Part shown: one piece after another, positions 40,270-49,695 of the stretch
Layout: the number at the start of each line of letters is the position of its first letter
Position numbering within the stretch: position 1 is the stretch's first letter
From: JBAYIE01 sp965279165
GTDB lineage: Bacteria > Bacteroidota > Bacteroidia > UKL13-3
DNA length: 64,000 nt
Assembly: GCA_965279165.1 (NCBI GenBank)
Contig: OZ257140.1
Span: 2,542,001-2,606,000, forward strand
Direction of reading: 5' to 3'
Position numbers and translations under genes: made by a program
The notes under the pieces: model-generated
Database searches by the model: none
What the model was told of the DNA's origin: nothing
The model's input: the letters and a program-made list of their open reading frames with translations, nothing else

Positions 40270-41562
40270 ATGACAGAAAATAAAAAACCAAGTTTAAACA
40301 TTTCAGAAAAAGTAAGCCTCTTTTTTGCCCCACTCAATAAACGCGAGCGTTTTAGCTTTTGGTTGATGGGTGGTATCAACACATTCTTCCTATTGGTAAT
40401 GGGTTTGTTTACCGATGCAGGTTTGTTGCATTGCTTAGCCTTTTGGACCATCATCCAGGTATTAATCATTGGATATTATATTTTTATCAATAAGTTTCAA
40501 CGCAAAACCCGCAGCCGCGAATGGATTGATGCCATAGCGTTTGCTGTGGTTGCCGCAACCTTAATTCGTACTTTTTTTATTGAAGCATATACCATTCCAA
40601 CTTCATCCATGGAAAAGTCGTTGCTCATTGGCGATTTTCTGTTTGTAAGTAAGGTAAATTATGGTGCCAGAGCCCCAATTACACCCATTTCATTTCCTTT
40701 TGCCCATAATACCATGCCGGTAACGGGAACCAAATCGTATACCGATTGGTTTAGTATGCCTTACTTTAGGTTACCGGGATTTCAGAAGATAAAAAATAAT
40801 GATGTGGTTGTTTTTAATTATCCCTATGAAAACGAGCGTCCGGTAGATAAAAAAGAAAATTATATCAAACGCTGTTTGGGTATTGCAGGCGATACACTTC
40901 AAGTAATCAGTCAGCAGGTATTTATCAATGGAAAAGCGGCGGAAAATCCTGTTAAAATGCAGCACTTCCGTAAAGTAATTACCGACGGTCGCGATGTATT
41001 TAACCAGAAACTTATTCGTAAACTCGATTTATTGGAAGGCGGTGCTACGCAAAATCCGGGCGAATTTACCATCAACTTAACCAACGAATCGGAATCCGTA
41101 TTGCGCAATGTGGGTGGCGTTTTAAAAGTGGATTCACTCGTAAATCCGGATCCGGATGCATTACAAGGATATTACGAGTATGGCAAAAAATTTGGATGGA
41201 CCGTAGATTTCTTTGGTCCTATTTATATTCCGAAAGCAGGCGACGTAATCACTTTGAATGAAGCAAATTATTTATTGTACGATAGGGCCATTAGGGTGTA
41301 CGAAAACAACCCAACCTTTGAAACCAAAGAAGGAAAGTATTTTATAGAAGGCAAGGAAATTACTTCCTATACCTTTAAGCAAAACTATTATTTTATGATG
41401 GGTGATAACCGCCACAATTCTGCCGATTCAAGGTTCTGGGGATTTGTTCCCGAAGACCATGTGGTAGGTAAAGCATTGTTTATTTGGATGAGTTGGGATA
41501 GTGGCGCTCCTAAGTTTTGGGAACGTGTTCGATGGAATCGATTATTCAACAGTATCAACTGA
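40270..41562 (+). CDS. lepB: Signal peptidase I
   Basis: The 430-residue protease has three N-terminal hydrophobic stretches (about 32-52, 55-73 and 85-105) and then the catalytic region: Ser113 in IPTSSMEKSLLIGDFLFVSKVNYG and Lys200 in ENYIKRCLGIAGD, with the C-terminal FMMGDNRHNSADSRFWGFVPEDHVVGKA box. The insert between the last two boxes (about 205-370) makes it longer than the E. coli enzyme, as is typical in Bacteroidota. It cleaves signal peptides at the outer face of the inner membrane. Its 3' end overlaps the convergent CDF gene by 21 bp. Confidence 0.95.
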   Translation: MTENKKPSLNISEKVSLFFAPLNKRERFSFWLMGGINTFFLLVMGLFTDAGLLHCLAFWTIIQVLIIGYYIFINKFQRKTRSREWIDAIAFAVVAATLIRTFFIEAYTIPTSSMEKSLLIGDFLFVSKVNYGARAPITPISFPFAHNTMPVTGTKSYTDWFSMPYFRLPGFQKIKNNDVVVFNYPYENERPVDKKENYIKRCLGIAGDTLQVISQQVFINGKAAENPVKMQHFRKVITDGRDVFNQKLIRKLDLLEGGATQNPGEFTINLTNESESVLRNVGGVLKVDSLVNPDPDALQGYYEYGKKFGWTVDFFGPIYIPKAGDVITLNEANYLLYDRAIRVYENNPTFETKEGKYFIEGKEITSYTFKQNYYFMMGDNRHNSADSRFWGFVPEDHVVGKALFIWMSWDSGAPKFWERVRWNRLFNSIN

Positions 41563-42549
41563 TAACTGGTGTTTTTTATCGGATAATAAATTCGATAATT
41601 CCCATTTGATTTGTTTTTGAAACGGATGTTGACGGTGTTTACACGTATCTATCATACATATACCGCAAGAAATAGGTAAACAAGGATCGGGATGAATAAA
41701 AATTTCCACCCCTTGTTTAAATTCCTCGTATACCAGATTTTCTATTGCCTTTAATTCGTCGTGAGATACTTGTAAATCCTGGTACCATGGCAACGTTATA
41801 TGACAATCAATATGCAGATTTGCTCCATAACGTAAGACCCTTAAGTTATGTATATCAATCCACTTTTTACTTCGGTTATTATTTAAAACCTGAATAACAT
41901 TCGAAAGCGAATTTTCATCGGCTTCATCCATCAAACCTGCCAACGATTTTCGTATTAATTGGTAACCGGTAATTAAAATCATTACACCAAATAGTATCGC
42001 AATTACGGCATCGAGCCAAACCAATCCGGTAATGGTTATAACAATTAATCCAAGTATCAATCCTGCGCTGGTTAAGGTATCTGAGATTAAATGTTTTCCG
42101 TCGGCAACCAAGGTTATCGAATTGTTTTTCTTGCCAACACCAATAATATATTTACCCAAAACAAAATTGATTAAACCTCCCACCACACTTAATATAATAC
42201 CAATATCCAAATCGTAAATTTGTTTTGGATGAAGTAGGTTATCAATTGATTTTACAATGATGGCAATGGCAGCAATAAATATTAATCCCCCTTCAAATCC
42301 GGCAGAAATAAATTCAATTTTCCCGTGTCCGTAAGGATGCTCCTTATCTTTTGGCTTAGAAGCCAGTTTGATGCTGTACAAAGCAAAAAAGCCGGCAACA
42401 ATATTAATAATCGATTCGAGTGCATCGGTTAATATAGCCGTTGAATGCGTTAGAAAATAGGCTGAAAATTTAATGACCATTACGCCGATACCGGTAATCA
42501 ATACCAGTTTCATCGCATTAAATTGTTTGTTATATATTTCTTGTTGCAT
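41542..42549 (-). CDS. Cation diffusion facilitator family transporter
   Basis: The 335-residue protein has six predicted helices and a C-terminal cytosolic domain. HSTAILTDALESIINIVAGFFALYSI contains the TM2 metal-site residues (D and E in place of the classical HxxxD), SKPKDKEHPYGHGKIEFISAGFEGG is the conserved loop, and VADGKHLISDTLTSAGLILG is the second metal site. The C-terminal tail is Cys/His-rich (CLPISCGICMIDTCKHRQH), which may sense metal. CDF proteins export zinc, iron, cobalt or manganese. It overlaps lepB tail-to-tail by 21 bp. Confidence 0.88.
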   Translation of the reverse strand: MQQEIYNKQFNAMKLVLITGIGVMVIKFSAYFLTHSTAILTDALESIINIVAGFFALYSIKLASKPKDKEHPYGHGKIEFISAGFEGGLIFIAAIAIIVKSIDNLLHPKQIYDLDIGIILSVVGGLINFVLGKYIIGVGKKNNSITLVADGKHLISDTLTSAGLILGLIVITITGLVWLDAVIAILFGVMILITGYQLIRKSLAGLMDEADENSLSNVIQVLNNNRSKKWIDIHNLRVLRYGANLHIDCHITLPWYQDLQVSHDELKAIENLVYEEFKQGVEIFIHPDPCLPISCGICMIDTCKHRQHPFQKQIKWELSNLLSDKKHQLSVDTVE

Positions 42550-42554
42550 AAAAA

Positions 42555-42576
42555 AGGCCCTTCAAATGAAGAGCCT
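42555..42576 (-). terminator. Rho-independent terminator of the act operon
   Basis: AGGC, one mismatch, CTTC, an AAAT loop, GAAG, one mismatch and GCCT form a hairpin. On the minus strand it ends in GGCCTTTTTT. It lies 26 nt past the actF stop, closing the alternative complex III operon before the CDF gene. Confidence 0.75.
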
Positions 42577-42602
42577 AAGTTATACAATCTTTTAGTAAGT
42601 GT

Positions 42603-43907
42603 TTACACCCCTGTGTCGTGTAGGGCACTTTCCATTATATATGGATGTTTGGTAGGATACAAGTTGGCTTTGGTTAATGCATTTTGAACCACAAAAAGGA
42701 ACAATCCTGCAAATACCGATAAGCTACCAATTTCCATTAATCCCCAACCTTGTGAAGGAACTTCTGTAATTCCCATAGGATTATGTTCGGTGATAGCTGA
42801 TGCTAAATTCATTGCACCCGGCATTACCATATAATACATATCATTCCAATGCCCAATCAATATACATGCTCCAACAAAGTACCCAACATTGCGGTTACGT
42901 TTGGTTCGGCGCGACATAAAGATGAAGAATGGAACGATAAAATTCATGATCAAATTAAAATAGAAAGCCATTTTATATGTTCCGGTTATACGAGGCGCAT
43001 AATATGCTACTTCTTCTGGAATATTGGCGTACCAAATCAACAAGAATTGAGCAACCCACATGTATGTCCAGAACATGGAAACAGCAAACATCCATTTTCC
43101 AATATCGTGTATATGTTCATCTGTTACAATGTGAAGGTATCCTTTCGAACGTAGGTATTGAACAAGTATATAAATAAATGCAAGTGCACTTACCCAGCCA
43201 CTACCAAAATTGTAAAGGGTAAAAATGGTTGAATACCAATGTGCGTCGATACTCATGATCATATCCCAAACAAACATCGAAAAGGTGAAACCAAATATCA
43301 ACATAAATGCTGCAGAAAGATTATAGGTCTTATCGAAATAAGTGGTGTCTGTTAATCCGGTTGAAAGTTTGTCTTCTTGACGTGACCATTTACGTACCAT
43401 GAATGCGCACCATGTCCAAAATGCGGTGAATATAATATAACGGGCAAAGAAAAACGGTTTGTTTAAATACCAGGTTTTCTTCATTAAGATTGGATCTGTT
43501 TCCATTACTCCGGTATGTGCCCAATGGTAGATGGTAGAAACACCTAAGATAATTACAATACCTAAAATGATAGCGCCAATTCCTAAATACGCAGTCATGG
43601 CTTCAATAATTCTACGAAAAGCAACATACCAACCAGCATTTGATAATTGGTTTATGGCTAAAAATGCCATGGCACAAGCCGATATTAGAAATGCAAAATA
43701 TCCATTAAAGAATATGCTTCCCAATAAGCGTTTTAAAGGTAAATGATGTAACTGTTCGTCAGTTAATCCTTCAATATGCGGATGGTATAGATAGTATCCG
43801 AGCATAGTCATCAGCAATCCAACACCCATCAAGATGAAGGTTAGTCGTTTTGCCTTATCGGTAAAAACGTATTTTTCTTCTCTGATTTGAACGTTTGTAT
43901 GTTCCAT
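42603..43907 (-). CDS. actF: Alternative complex III subunit ActF (quinone-binding membrane protein)
   Basis: The 434-residue integral membrane protein has about ten helices and matches the ActF/quinol:cytochrome c oxidoreductase quinone-binding subunit 2 family (YLYHPHIEGLTDEQLHHLPLKRLLGSIFFNGYFAFLISAC, MKKTWYLNKPFFFARYII, MIMSIDAHWYSTIFTLYNFGSGWVSALA). It is an NrfD-like paralogue of ActC that helps anchor the complex and may shape a second quinone or proton pathway. It is the last gene of the operon; no cytochrome oxidase gene follows. Confidence 0.92.
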   Translation of the reverse strand: MEHTNVQIREEKYVFTDKAKRLTFILMGVGLLMTMLGYYLYHPHIEGLTDEQLHHLPLKRLLGSIFFNGYFAFLISACAMAFLAINQLSNAGWYVAFRRIIEAMTAYLGIGAIILGIVIILGVSTIYHWAHTGVMETDPILMKKTWYLNKPFFFARYIIFTAFWTWCAFMVRKWSRQEDKLSTGLTDTTYFDKTYNLSAAFMLIFGFTFSMFVWDMIMSIDAHWYSTIFTLYNFGSGWVSALAFIYILVQYLRSKGYLHIVTDEHIHDIGKWMFAVSMFWTYMWVAQFLLIWYANIPEEVAYYAPRITGTYKMAFYFNLIMNFIVPFFIFMSRRTKRNRNVGYFVGACILIGHWNDMYYMVMPGAMNLASAITEHNPMGITEVPSQGWGLMEIGSLSVFAGLFLFVVQNALTKANLYPTKHPYIMESALHDTGV

Positions 43908-43927
43908 TTGAATCTTATTTTATCGTG

Positions 43928-44542
43928 TTAATTGGATGTTTTAGTTTCTGTTGCTGCGGTAGTTTTATTTACCCCACCTAATTCGTATATATAATGAATT
44001 ACTTGCCAGCGTTGAACCGGAGTTAACACCGAAGCATAAGAACCCATTAAATTTTTTCCATGTGTAATAGAGTAAAATGCTTTACCAGCGTTTATGGTAG
44101 GTAAACGGTCGGTATAAGCCGGAACTTGAGGGAATTTACCATCTACTACAATGGTTCCTTTTCCGTTTCCATCATCGTTATGGCAAGGTGTACAATTGAT
44201 ATTGTATAATCTTTTTCCTTCAGCCATATTATATGCAGATGCAGGAATTGGATTTTTTATGGCAGAAGAAGCTTCGTAATTCTCATTCGATTTTTCGATA
44301 TGATACGTTGCATAATCCATTTGTCCACGGGCAATTGTTCCTTTAACCGGTAAACGCATGTTCATTCCGTAAGGATTGATGGTATTGGGTTTTTCTTCCA
44401 GTTGCGACATTGGTTCGTATGCAAAAGAAACATACATATTTGGTGCGTATTCTGATCCGGGATTATCTCCTCCGGCGCCACAGGAAACTAAGGTTAAGCT
44501 TAATCCTGCAATAGACAGAAGTGTATAGAATAATTTTTTCAT
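43928..44542 (-). CDS. actE: Alternative complex III subunit ActE (mono-haem cytochrome c lipoprotein)
   Basis: The 204-residue protein has a lipoprotein signal ending in LTLVSC (Cys21), the family stretch YAPNMYVSFAYEPMSQLEEKPNTINPYGMNMRLPVKGTIARGQ, and a C-terminal cytochrome c domain with CTPCH in YNINCTPCHNDDGNGKG and an axial Met in KNLMGSYASVLTPVQRWQVIHYI. It probably passes electrons from the ActA/ActB side to a soluble carrier or terminal oxidase. It lies 1 nt after actD. Confidence 0.93.
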   Translation of the reverse strand: MKKLFYTLLSIAGLSLTLVSCGAGGDNPGSEYAPNMYVSFAYEPMSQLEEKPNTINPYGMNMRLPVKGTIARGQMDYATYHIEKSNENYEASSAIKNPIPASAYNMAEGKRLYNINCTPCHNDDGNGKGTIVVDGKFPQVPAYTDRLPTINAGKAFYSITHGKNLMGSYASVLTPVQRWQVIHYIYELGGVNKTTAATETKTSN

Positions 44543-44543
44543 A

Positions 44544-45068
44544 TTAAATTTCTTTAATCCTTTCTCTAACTTCTAAAGCGCCACCTTTTACAAGTAGTTG
44601 CTCTAGTTCTTTTAAGTTGGTTTGTTTTTCGTGAATATTAACTGCAATTACAAATCGATCGTCGGTTACCCTAATATCCATTACATCGGTATTTCTGCCC
44701 CAAAACATTCTGTTTACAATAAAGAAACATCCTACCATTCCGAATGCGGTAAATAAAATACCTAACTCAAAAGTGATTGGAATATACGTTGGAATATGCA
44801 TAGAAGGTTTTCCCCCGATATTGATTTGCCAGTCGAAATAACCTGCGTACGACATCAAAGCCAATGCCGAGCTAACTCCAATCATCGAAAATACAAAGGC
44901 AGCAATGGTTAAACGTGTTCTCTTGATTTTCATCACACGGTCTAAACCATGGATGGCAAATGGAGAATACACATCATGAATATCATAACCTGCATGCATC
45001 AATTGTTCGGTAACTGCATAAGTTGAATCGGGATTGTCGTAAATCCCCAATAACATTTTCTTATCCAT
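44544..45068 (-). CDS. actD: Alternative complex III subunit ActD (DUF3341)
   Basis: The protein from the ATG at 45068 (MDKKMLLGIYDNPDSTYAVTEQLMHAGYDIHDVYSPFAIHGLD) has about 174 residues and two central hydrophobic helices (about 58-78 and 95-120). It matches DUF3341, the ActD subunit, which links the membrane subunits ActC and ActF. It overlaps actC by 8 bp (start 45068, actC stop 45061) and is coupled to it. It contains no cofactor motif. Confidence 0.92.
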   Translation of the reverse strand: MDKKMLLGIYDNPDSTYAVTEQLMHAGYDIHDVYSPFAIHGLDRVMKIKRTRLTIAAFVFSMIGVSSALALMSYAGYFDWQINIGGKPSMHIPTYIPITFELGILFTAFGMVGCFFIVNRMFWGRNTDVMDIRVTDDRFVIAVNIHEKQTNLKELEQLLVKGGALEVRERIKEI

Positions 45069-46476
45069 GGATAGCATCTCCTTTCATATCTGAACTTTCG
45101 TGTTTATCGTGTGAATGATCACCACCTTGGTGATGGGTTGGTAAAATAGATTTGATTTCAGCAATATTGATGGTTGGCAAGAATCTGCAGAAAAGGAAAT
45201 AGAAAGTAAAGAACAAGCCAAACGAACCTATTAAAATTGCGATTTCAGTGATAGTAGGTGTATACATGGTCCAGCTCGATGGAAGGAAATCACGATGCAA
45301 CGATGTAACGATAATTACAAAACGCTCAAACCACATTCCAATATTTACAATAATCGACATCATGAAAATAAACCAAGGTGTTGAACGTGCCCATTTGGTC
45401 CAAAATACTTGTGGTGCCAATAAGTTACACGACATCATTGTCCAGTATGCCCACCAGTATGGTCCAGATGCACGATTTAAAAATGCATATTGTTCGTATT
45501 GAACTCCGGAATAAGCGGCCACAAAAAATTCAGTGATGTATGCCAAACCAACCATGGTACCGGTTAACATTACTACCCGACACATGGCATCCAAGTGACC
45601 CATGGTAATATATTCTTCTTGTTTTAATACCACACGACCTACAACCAATAAGGTTAATACCATTCCAAAACCCGAGAAAATTGCACCCGCAACAAAGTAA
45701 GGAGGGAAGATGGTAGTATGCCAACCCGGTACCAATGAAGTTGCAAAGTCCATGGATACAATAGAGTGTACCGAAAATACAAGCGGGGTTGAAATACCTG
45801 CCAAAATTAAGGATATCATTTCGTATCGGTGCCATGAACGGGTTGATCCATTCCATCCCATCGATAAAAAGTTATACATGAAATGACGAATTTTTGTGGT
45901 TGCTCTGTCGCGGATGGAAGCGATATCCGGAATTAAACCGATATACCAAAATACCAACGATACAGAGAAATAAGTAGAGATGGCAAACACGTCCCAAACC
46001 AAAGGTGAATTAAAGTTAACCCATAAAGTTCCAAAGGCATTTGGTAATGGAATAGGCCAGTATGCTACCCACGGACGACCCATATGGGAAACGATGAAGG
46101 AAGCCGCACAAATTACCGCAAAGATTGTCATTGCTTCTGCAGAACGGTTAATAGACATTCGCCATTTCTGACGGAACAATAACAACACCGCTGAAATCAA
46201 GGTACCTGCGTGACCAATACCCACCCAGAATACGAAATTGGTAATATCAAATGCCCATCCAACAGTTTTGTTTAGTCCCCAAGCTCCTATTCCTACAAGC
46301 ATGGTATAAGTGGTTGCGTAAATCCAAATGGCAAGTACTATCGCTGAGATGGTAAAACCTATCCACCAGGCTTTGGAAGCCTTTTGTTCTAATGGACGCA
46401 GGATGTCTTTGGTTACATCTGAGTATGTCTTACCACCGTTTACTAATGGTTCTCTAATGGAGGATTCGTATGACAT
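45061..46476 (-). CDS. actC: Alternative complex III subunit ActC (NrfD-like)
   Basis: The 471-residue integral membrane protein belongs to the polysulfide reductase NrfD family: WWIGFTISAIVLAIWIYATTYTML, TNFVFWVGIGHAGTLISAVLLLFRQKWR, NRSAEAMTIFAV, MGRPWVAYWPIPLPNAFGTLWVNFNSPLVWD and HSIVSMDFATSLVPGWHTTIFPPYFVAGAIFSG. ActC carries the quinol-oxidising site next to the ActB Fe-S chain. The C-terminal tail is His-rich (HHQGGDHSHDKH). It lies 34 nt after actB. Confidence 0.95.
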   Translation of the reverse strand: MSYESSIREPLVNGGKTYSDVTKDILRPLEQKASKAWWIGFTISAIVLAIWIYATTYTMLVGIGAWGLNKTVGWAFDITNFVFWVGIGHAGTLISAVLLLFRQKWRMSINRSAEAMTIFAVICAASFIVSHMGRPWVAYWPIPLPNAFGTLWVNFNSPLVWDVFAISTYFSVSLVFWYIGLIPDIASIRDRATTKIRHFMYNFLSMGWNGSTRSWHRYEMISLILAGISTPLVFSVHSIVSMDFATSLVPGWHTTIFPPYFVAGAIFSGFGMVLTLLVVGRVVLKQEEYITMGHLDAMCRVVMLTGTMVGLAYITEFFVAAYSGVQYEQYAFLNRASGPYWWAYWTMMSCNLLAPQVFWTKWARSTPWFIFMMSIIVNIGMWFERFVIIVTSLHRDFLPSSWTMYTPTITEIAILIGSFGLFFTFYFLFCRFLPTINIAEIKSILPTHHQGGDHSHDKHESSDMKGDAIHG

Positions 46477-46510
46477 GTATCGCTGATTATTAAATTAATA
46501 TTTTGATGAA

Positions 46511-49500
46511 TTATGATTGATGCTCTTTTGATTCGTGTTTTTCAGAATGTCCTTCATGAGCCGGAACTTTGTAATCTCCTGCCAAGGTTTCTTCTACATT
46601 GCGAATCTGGGTTAGGTATTTTACAGAAGGTTGAACGTTATATTCTTCGAGCATTACATAGCTTCTTTCGTTTTTAAACAATTTTGAAATTTCGCTGTTT
46701 TCGTCGTTCATGTCTCCAAAAACAATTGCATTCGAAGGACAAACAGAAGAGCAAGCAGTTTGAACATCGCCGTCTTTCAAATCTCTGTTTTCCATTTTTG
46801 CCTGCAATTTAGCAGATTGGATACGTTGGATACAGAATGAACATTTTTCCATAACACCACGTGAACGAACAGTAACGTCAGGATTAATTACCATACGACC
46901 TAAATCGTTGTTCATATAGAAATCAAAATCATCGTTTTCACGGTATTTAAACCAGTTGAAACGGCGAACTTTAAACGGACAGTTATTGGCGCAATAGCGA
47001 GTACCAACGCAACGGTTATAAGCCATATGGTTTAAACCTTCAGAGCTGTGAACAGTTGCTAGTACCGGACAAACCGTTTCGCAAGGTGCATGTCCGCACT
47101 GCTGACACATAACCGGTTGGAAAGTAACTTTTACATTTTCGAAATCAGTTGACGATTCAGTTTCATAATCGATAGCTGCTTCGTTTTTCGGTAACAAGAA
47201 TGAATTGGCAAAACCTTTTTCTTGTGTTGCTTTACGTCCATCTTTATCTCTAAAACTATAATATCTGTCGATACGAATCCAATGCATCTCGCGACTCTTC
47301 AGAATTTCTTTGCGACCAACAACTGGAACATTGTTTTCTACATTACAACTTACAATACATGATCCGCAACCGGTACATGCATTTAAATCGATAGCCATTC
47401 CCCATTTATGTCCTTTGCCATCGCGTTCCGACCATAAAGAAATAATATGTGCATCGAAATGATTTCCTGCTTTTGGATCTTTTGTATATTCAGCCAAAGA
47501 AGCTTCACGTATTAAATTACGTCCTTCGATGGTATGGTGTGTTTGGGTTTGCGCTAATTCGTATTCCCCATTTGCTTTAGCTACCGTAACATCGGCAGTA
47601 GCATACTGGAAAGTATTATTGGCGTATGTAACTAAACCATACACATTCTTACCAACATATTTAGCAACTTTTCCGCCACTTGTTCTTCCATAACCAATAG
47701 CTACAGAAACGGAATTATTTGCTTGTCCGGGTTGAACCATTACCGGTAAATTTTCTACCTGGAAATCTTTGGAAGAAAGGGTAACGATATCCCCATCTTT
47801 TACTCCTAATTTATCGGCAGTAGCTTTTCCAATGGCAGCATAATTATCCCAGCATACCCTTGAAATAGGATCCGGTAATTCCTGTAACCAAGGATTGTTT
47901 GCATGGGTTCCATCCAACATGCTTACCTTGCTGTATAAACTTACCTCAATTTTATCTTTAGAAGTTGTGTATGCTTTATATGCAGCATCTACAATACCGG
48001 TAGGCAATGCAGCTGCTGAATAAGATTGCGCATTTTTTGGAGCCGAGGCGTAAAATCCATCGTGTAAACTTTTGTTCCAAGCTGCATCAAATGCACCTGC
48101 ACCTGCTAAAATACCTTTCCAAGTTTCACGGATTAAGGCATAATATTCGGTGTTGTTACCGGCCCATTTTAACAAACTATCTTGGGTTTGACGGGTATTG
48201 AATACAGCTGAAATAGTAGGTTGTGTTAATCCAAAATAACCGGATTTTGGTTCTGCATCGTTCCACGATTCTAAGTAATGGTTGTCGGGAGCTACAAAAG
48301 TACAAAGTGCTGAAGTTTCATCTGCAGCACGTGAGGTAGATATGGTTAATTTTACCTTTTTCAATCCGCTTTCTAATTTCTTAGGAGCGTAATAACTGTA
48401 GGCAGGATTTGAATTATAGAATATTACGGCATCAACATTACCGGCATTCATTTCCTTAACAAAGGATTCAAATGCAGCATCATCTGATACTTTAAGTTTA
48501 TTGCCATTATCCAAGTCGATGGTGGAACCGATATTACCCAGCATACCATTGATGGCATTTACCAACAATTGGTTATGCAGGTTATTTGAACCGGATACAA
48601 CCAAGGATGCTCCTTTTGCATTCCACAATTCTTTGGCAGTCGACTCAATAGAATTAAGTGGGAACTCAATATTTTGTAAAGCACTTAAGGCTGAACCACC
48701 TGCTAATTTAGCAATCTGGTTGTATAAACTAATTAAAATAACGCCTTCTGCAGATGGTTTAATTGGAAATCTTACATCCGCATTTGAACCGGTTACACTC
48801 AGGTTGGTTTCAAACTGAATATGACGGCTCATGGTAGGATTTTCTTTGGAAGGACGACGGTTTTTAACCCATTGTTTGGTGAACTCCAAAGGTGAAATCC
48901 AAGTACCCAAAAAGTCGGCACCAAAACTTACAATTACTTTGGCTTTATCAAAATGGTAATCAGGAATCACATTTTTACCGAAAGAAATTTTATTTCCTTC
49001 AGCAATTGCTGCGTTGGAAGCAGCCTCATAAGTAACCAAATTAGTTCCAGGATATTTTGCAGCAAAAACTTCAATTGCTTTTAAGGTTGATGGACTATTA
49101 ATGGTAGGAGCTACAATACAAATATTTTTTGAAGCAGCTAAACCGGCCATTATTTTTTCGTCTAAAGAAACCCAATCAATTTCTTTTTCGTTTTCTGTAG
49201 CAGATTTAAATCTTTCGTTGTCGTATAATCCAAGGAGGGAAGCATTTTCAACTGCACCAACTGCACCTTTAAATACAGGGGATTCAAAATTACCTTCCAC
49301 TTTGATAGGGCGACCTTCCCGTGTTTTTACAATTACACTGGTACCGTTATCGGTTGTGGTTGCATAATAATTCGGAATTCCGGGAGTGATATTTTCCGGT
49401 TTAACGATATATGGTATTACATTTTTAACCGGTGCTTTGTTACAAGCAGCTAATGCAACTGCAGAAACACTGAATCCGAAATATTTCAAAAAGTCTCTTC

Positions 49501-49645
49501 TGTTCGAAGTGATTTCTCCATCCTGATCCGTTAATACTTCTTCTAATGGAATTCCTTCACCAAACTCATTTTTCTTTTGTTGCAGGAACTTAGGGTCATT
49601 GTTTAATTCCTCTAAGCCTCTCCAGTATGTATTTTTATTTTCCAT
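46511..49645 (-). CDS. actB: Alternative complex III subunit ActB (molybdopterin-like/Fe-S fusion)
   Basis: The 1044-residue protein starts with a TAT-like signal at residues 49-68 (RRDFLKYFGFSVSAVALAAC, with a lipobox-like Cys68), then a molybdopterin oxidoreductase-like domain that in ActB lacks the cofactor, and a C-terminal ferredoxin-type domain with four clusters: CTGCGSCIVSCNVENNVP, CQQCGHAPCETVCPV, CVGTRYCANNCPFKVRRFNW and the CSFCIQRIQ...CSSVCPS pair. The clusters pass electrons from quinol to the haems of ActA. Length and domain order match complex III of Rhodothermus and Flavobacterium. Confidence 0.95.
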   Translation of the reverse strand: MENKNTYWRGLEELNNDPKFLQQKKNEFGEGIPLEEVLTDQDGEITSNRRDFLKYFGFSVSAVALAACNKAPVKNVIPYIVKPENITPGIPNYYATTTDNGTSVIVKTREGRPIKVEGNFESPVFKGAVGAVENASLLGLYDNERFKSATENEKEIDWVSLDEKIMAGLAASKNICIVAPTINSPSTLKAIEVFAAKYPGTNLVTYEAASNAAIAEGNKISFGKNVIPDYHFDKAKVIVSFGADFLGTWISPLEFTKQWVKNRRPSKENPTMSRHIQFETNLSVTGSNADVRFPIKPSAEGVILISLYNQIAKLAGGSALSALQNIEFPLNSIESTAKELWNAKGASLVVSGSNNLHNQLLVNAINGMLGNIGSTIDLDNGNKLKVSDDAAFESFVKEMNAGNVDAVIFYNSNPAYSYYAPKKLESGLKKVKLTISTSRAADETSALCTFVAPDNHYLESWNDAEPKSGYFGLTQPTISAVFNTRQTQDSLLKWAGNNTEYYALIRETWKGILAGAGAFDAAWNKSLHDGFYASAPKNAQSYSAAALPTGIVDAAYKAYTTSKDKIEVSLYSKVSMLDGTHANNPWLQELPDPISRVCWDNYAAIGKATADKLGVKDGDIVTLSSKDFQVENLPVMVQPGQANNSVSVAIGYGRTSGGKVAKYVGKNVYGLVTYANNTFQYATADVTVAKANGEYELAQTQTHHTIEGRNLIREASLAEYTKDPKAGNHFDAHIISLWSERDGKGHKWGMAIDLNACTGCGSCIVSCNVENNVPVVGRKEILKSREMHWIRIDRYYSFRDKDGRKATQEKGFANSFLLPKNEAAIDYETESSTDFENVKVTFQPVMCQQCGHAPCETVCPVLATVHSSEGLNHMAYNRCVGTRYCANNCPFKVRRFNWFKYRENDDFDFYMNNDLGRMVINPDVTVRSRGVMEKCSFCIQRIQSAKLQAKMENRDLKDGDVQTACSSVCPSNAIVFGDMNDENSEISKLFKNERSYVMLEEYNVQPSVKYLTQIRNVEETLAGDYKVPAHEGHSEKHESKEHQS

Positions 49646-49695
49646 TGGGTAATTTTTCTAATTTTTTAATCGCTATTACAAACCTGAAAGGTTGA

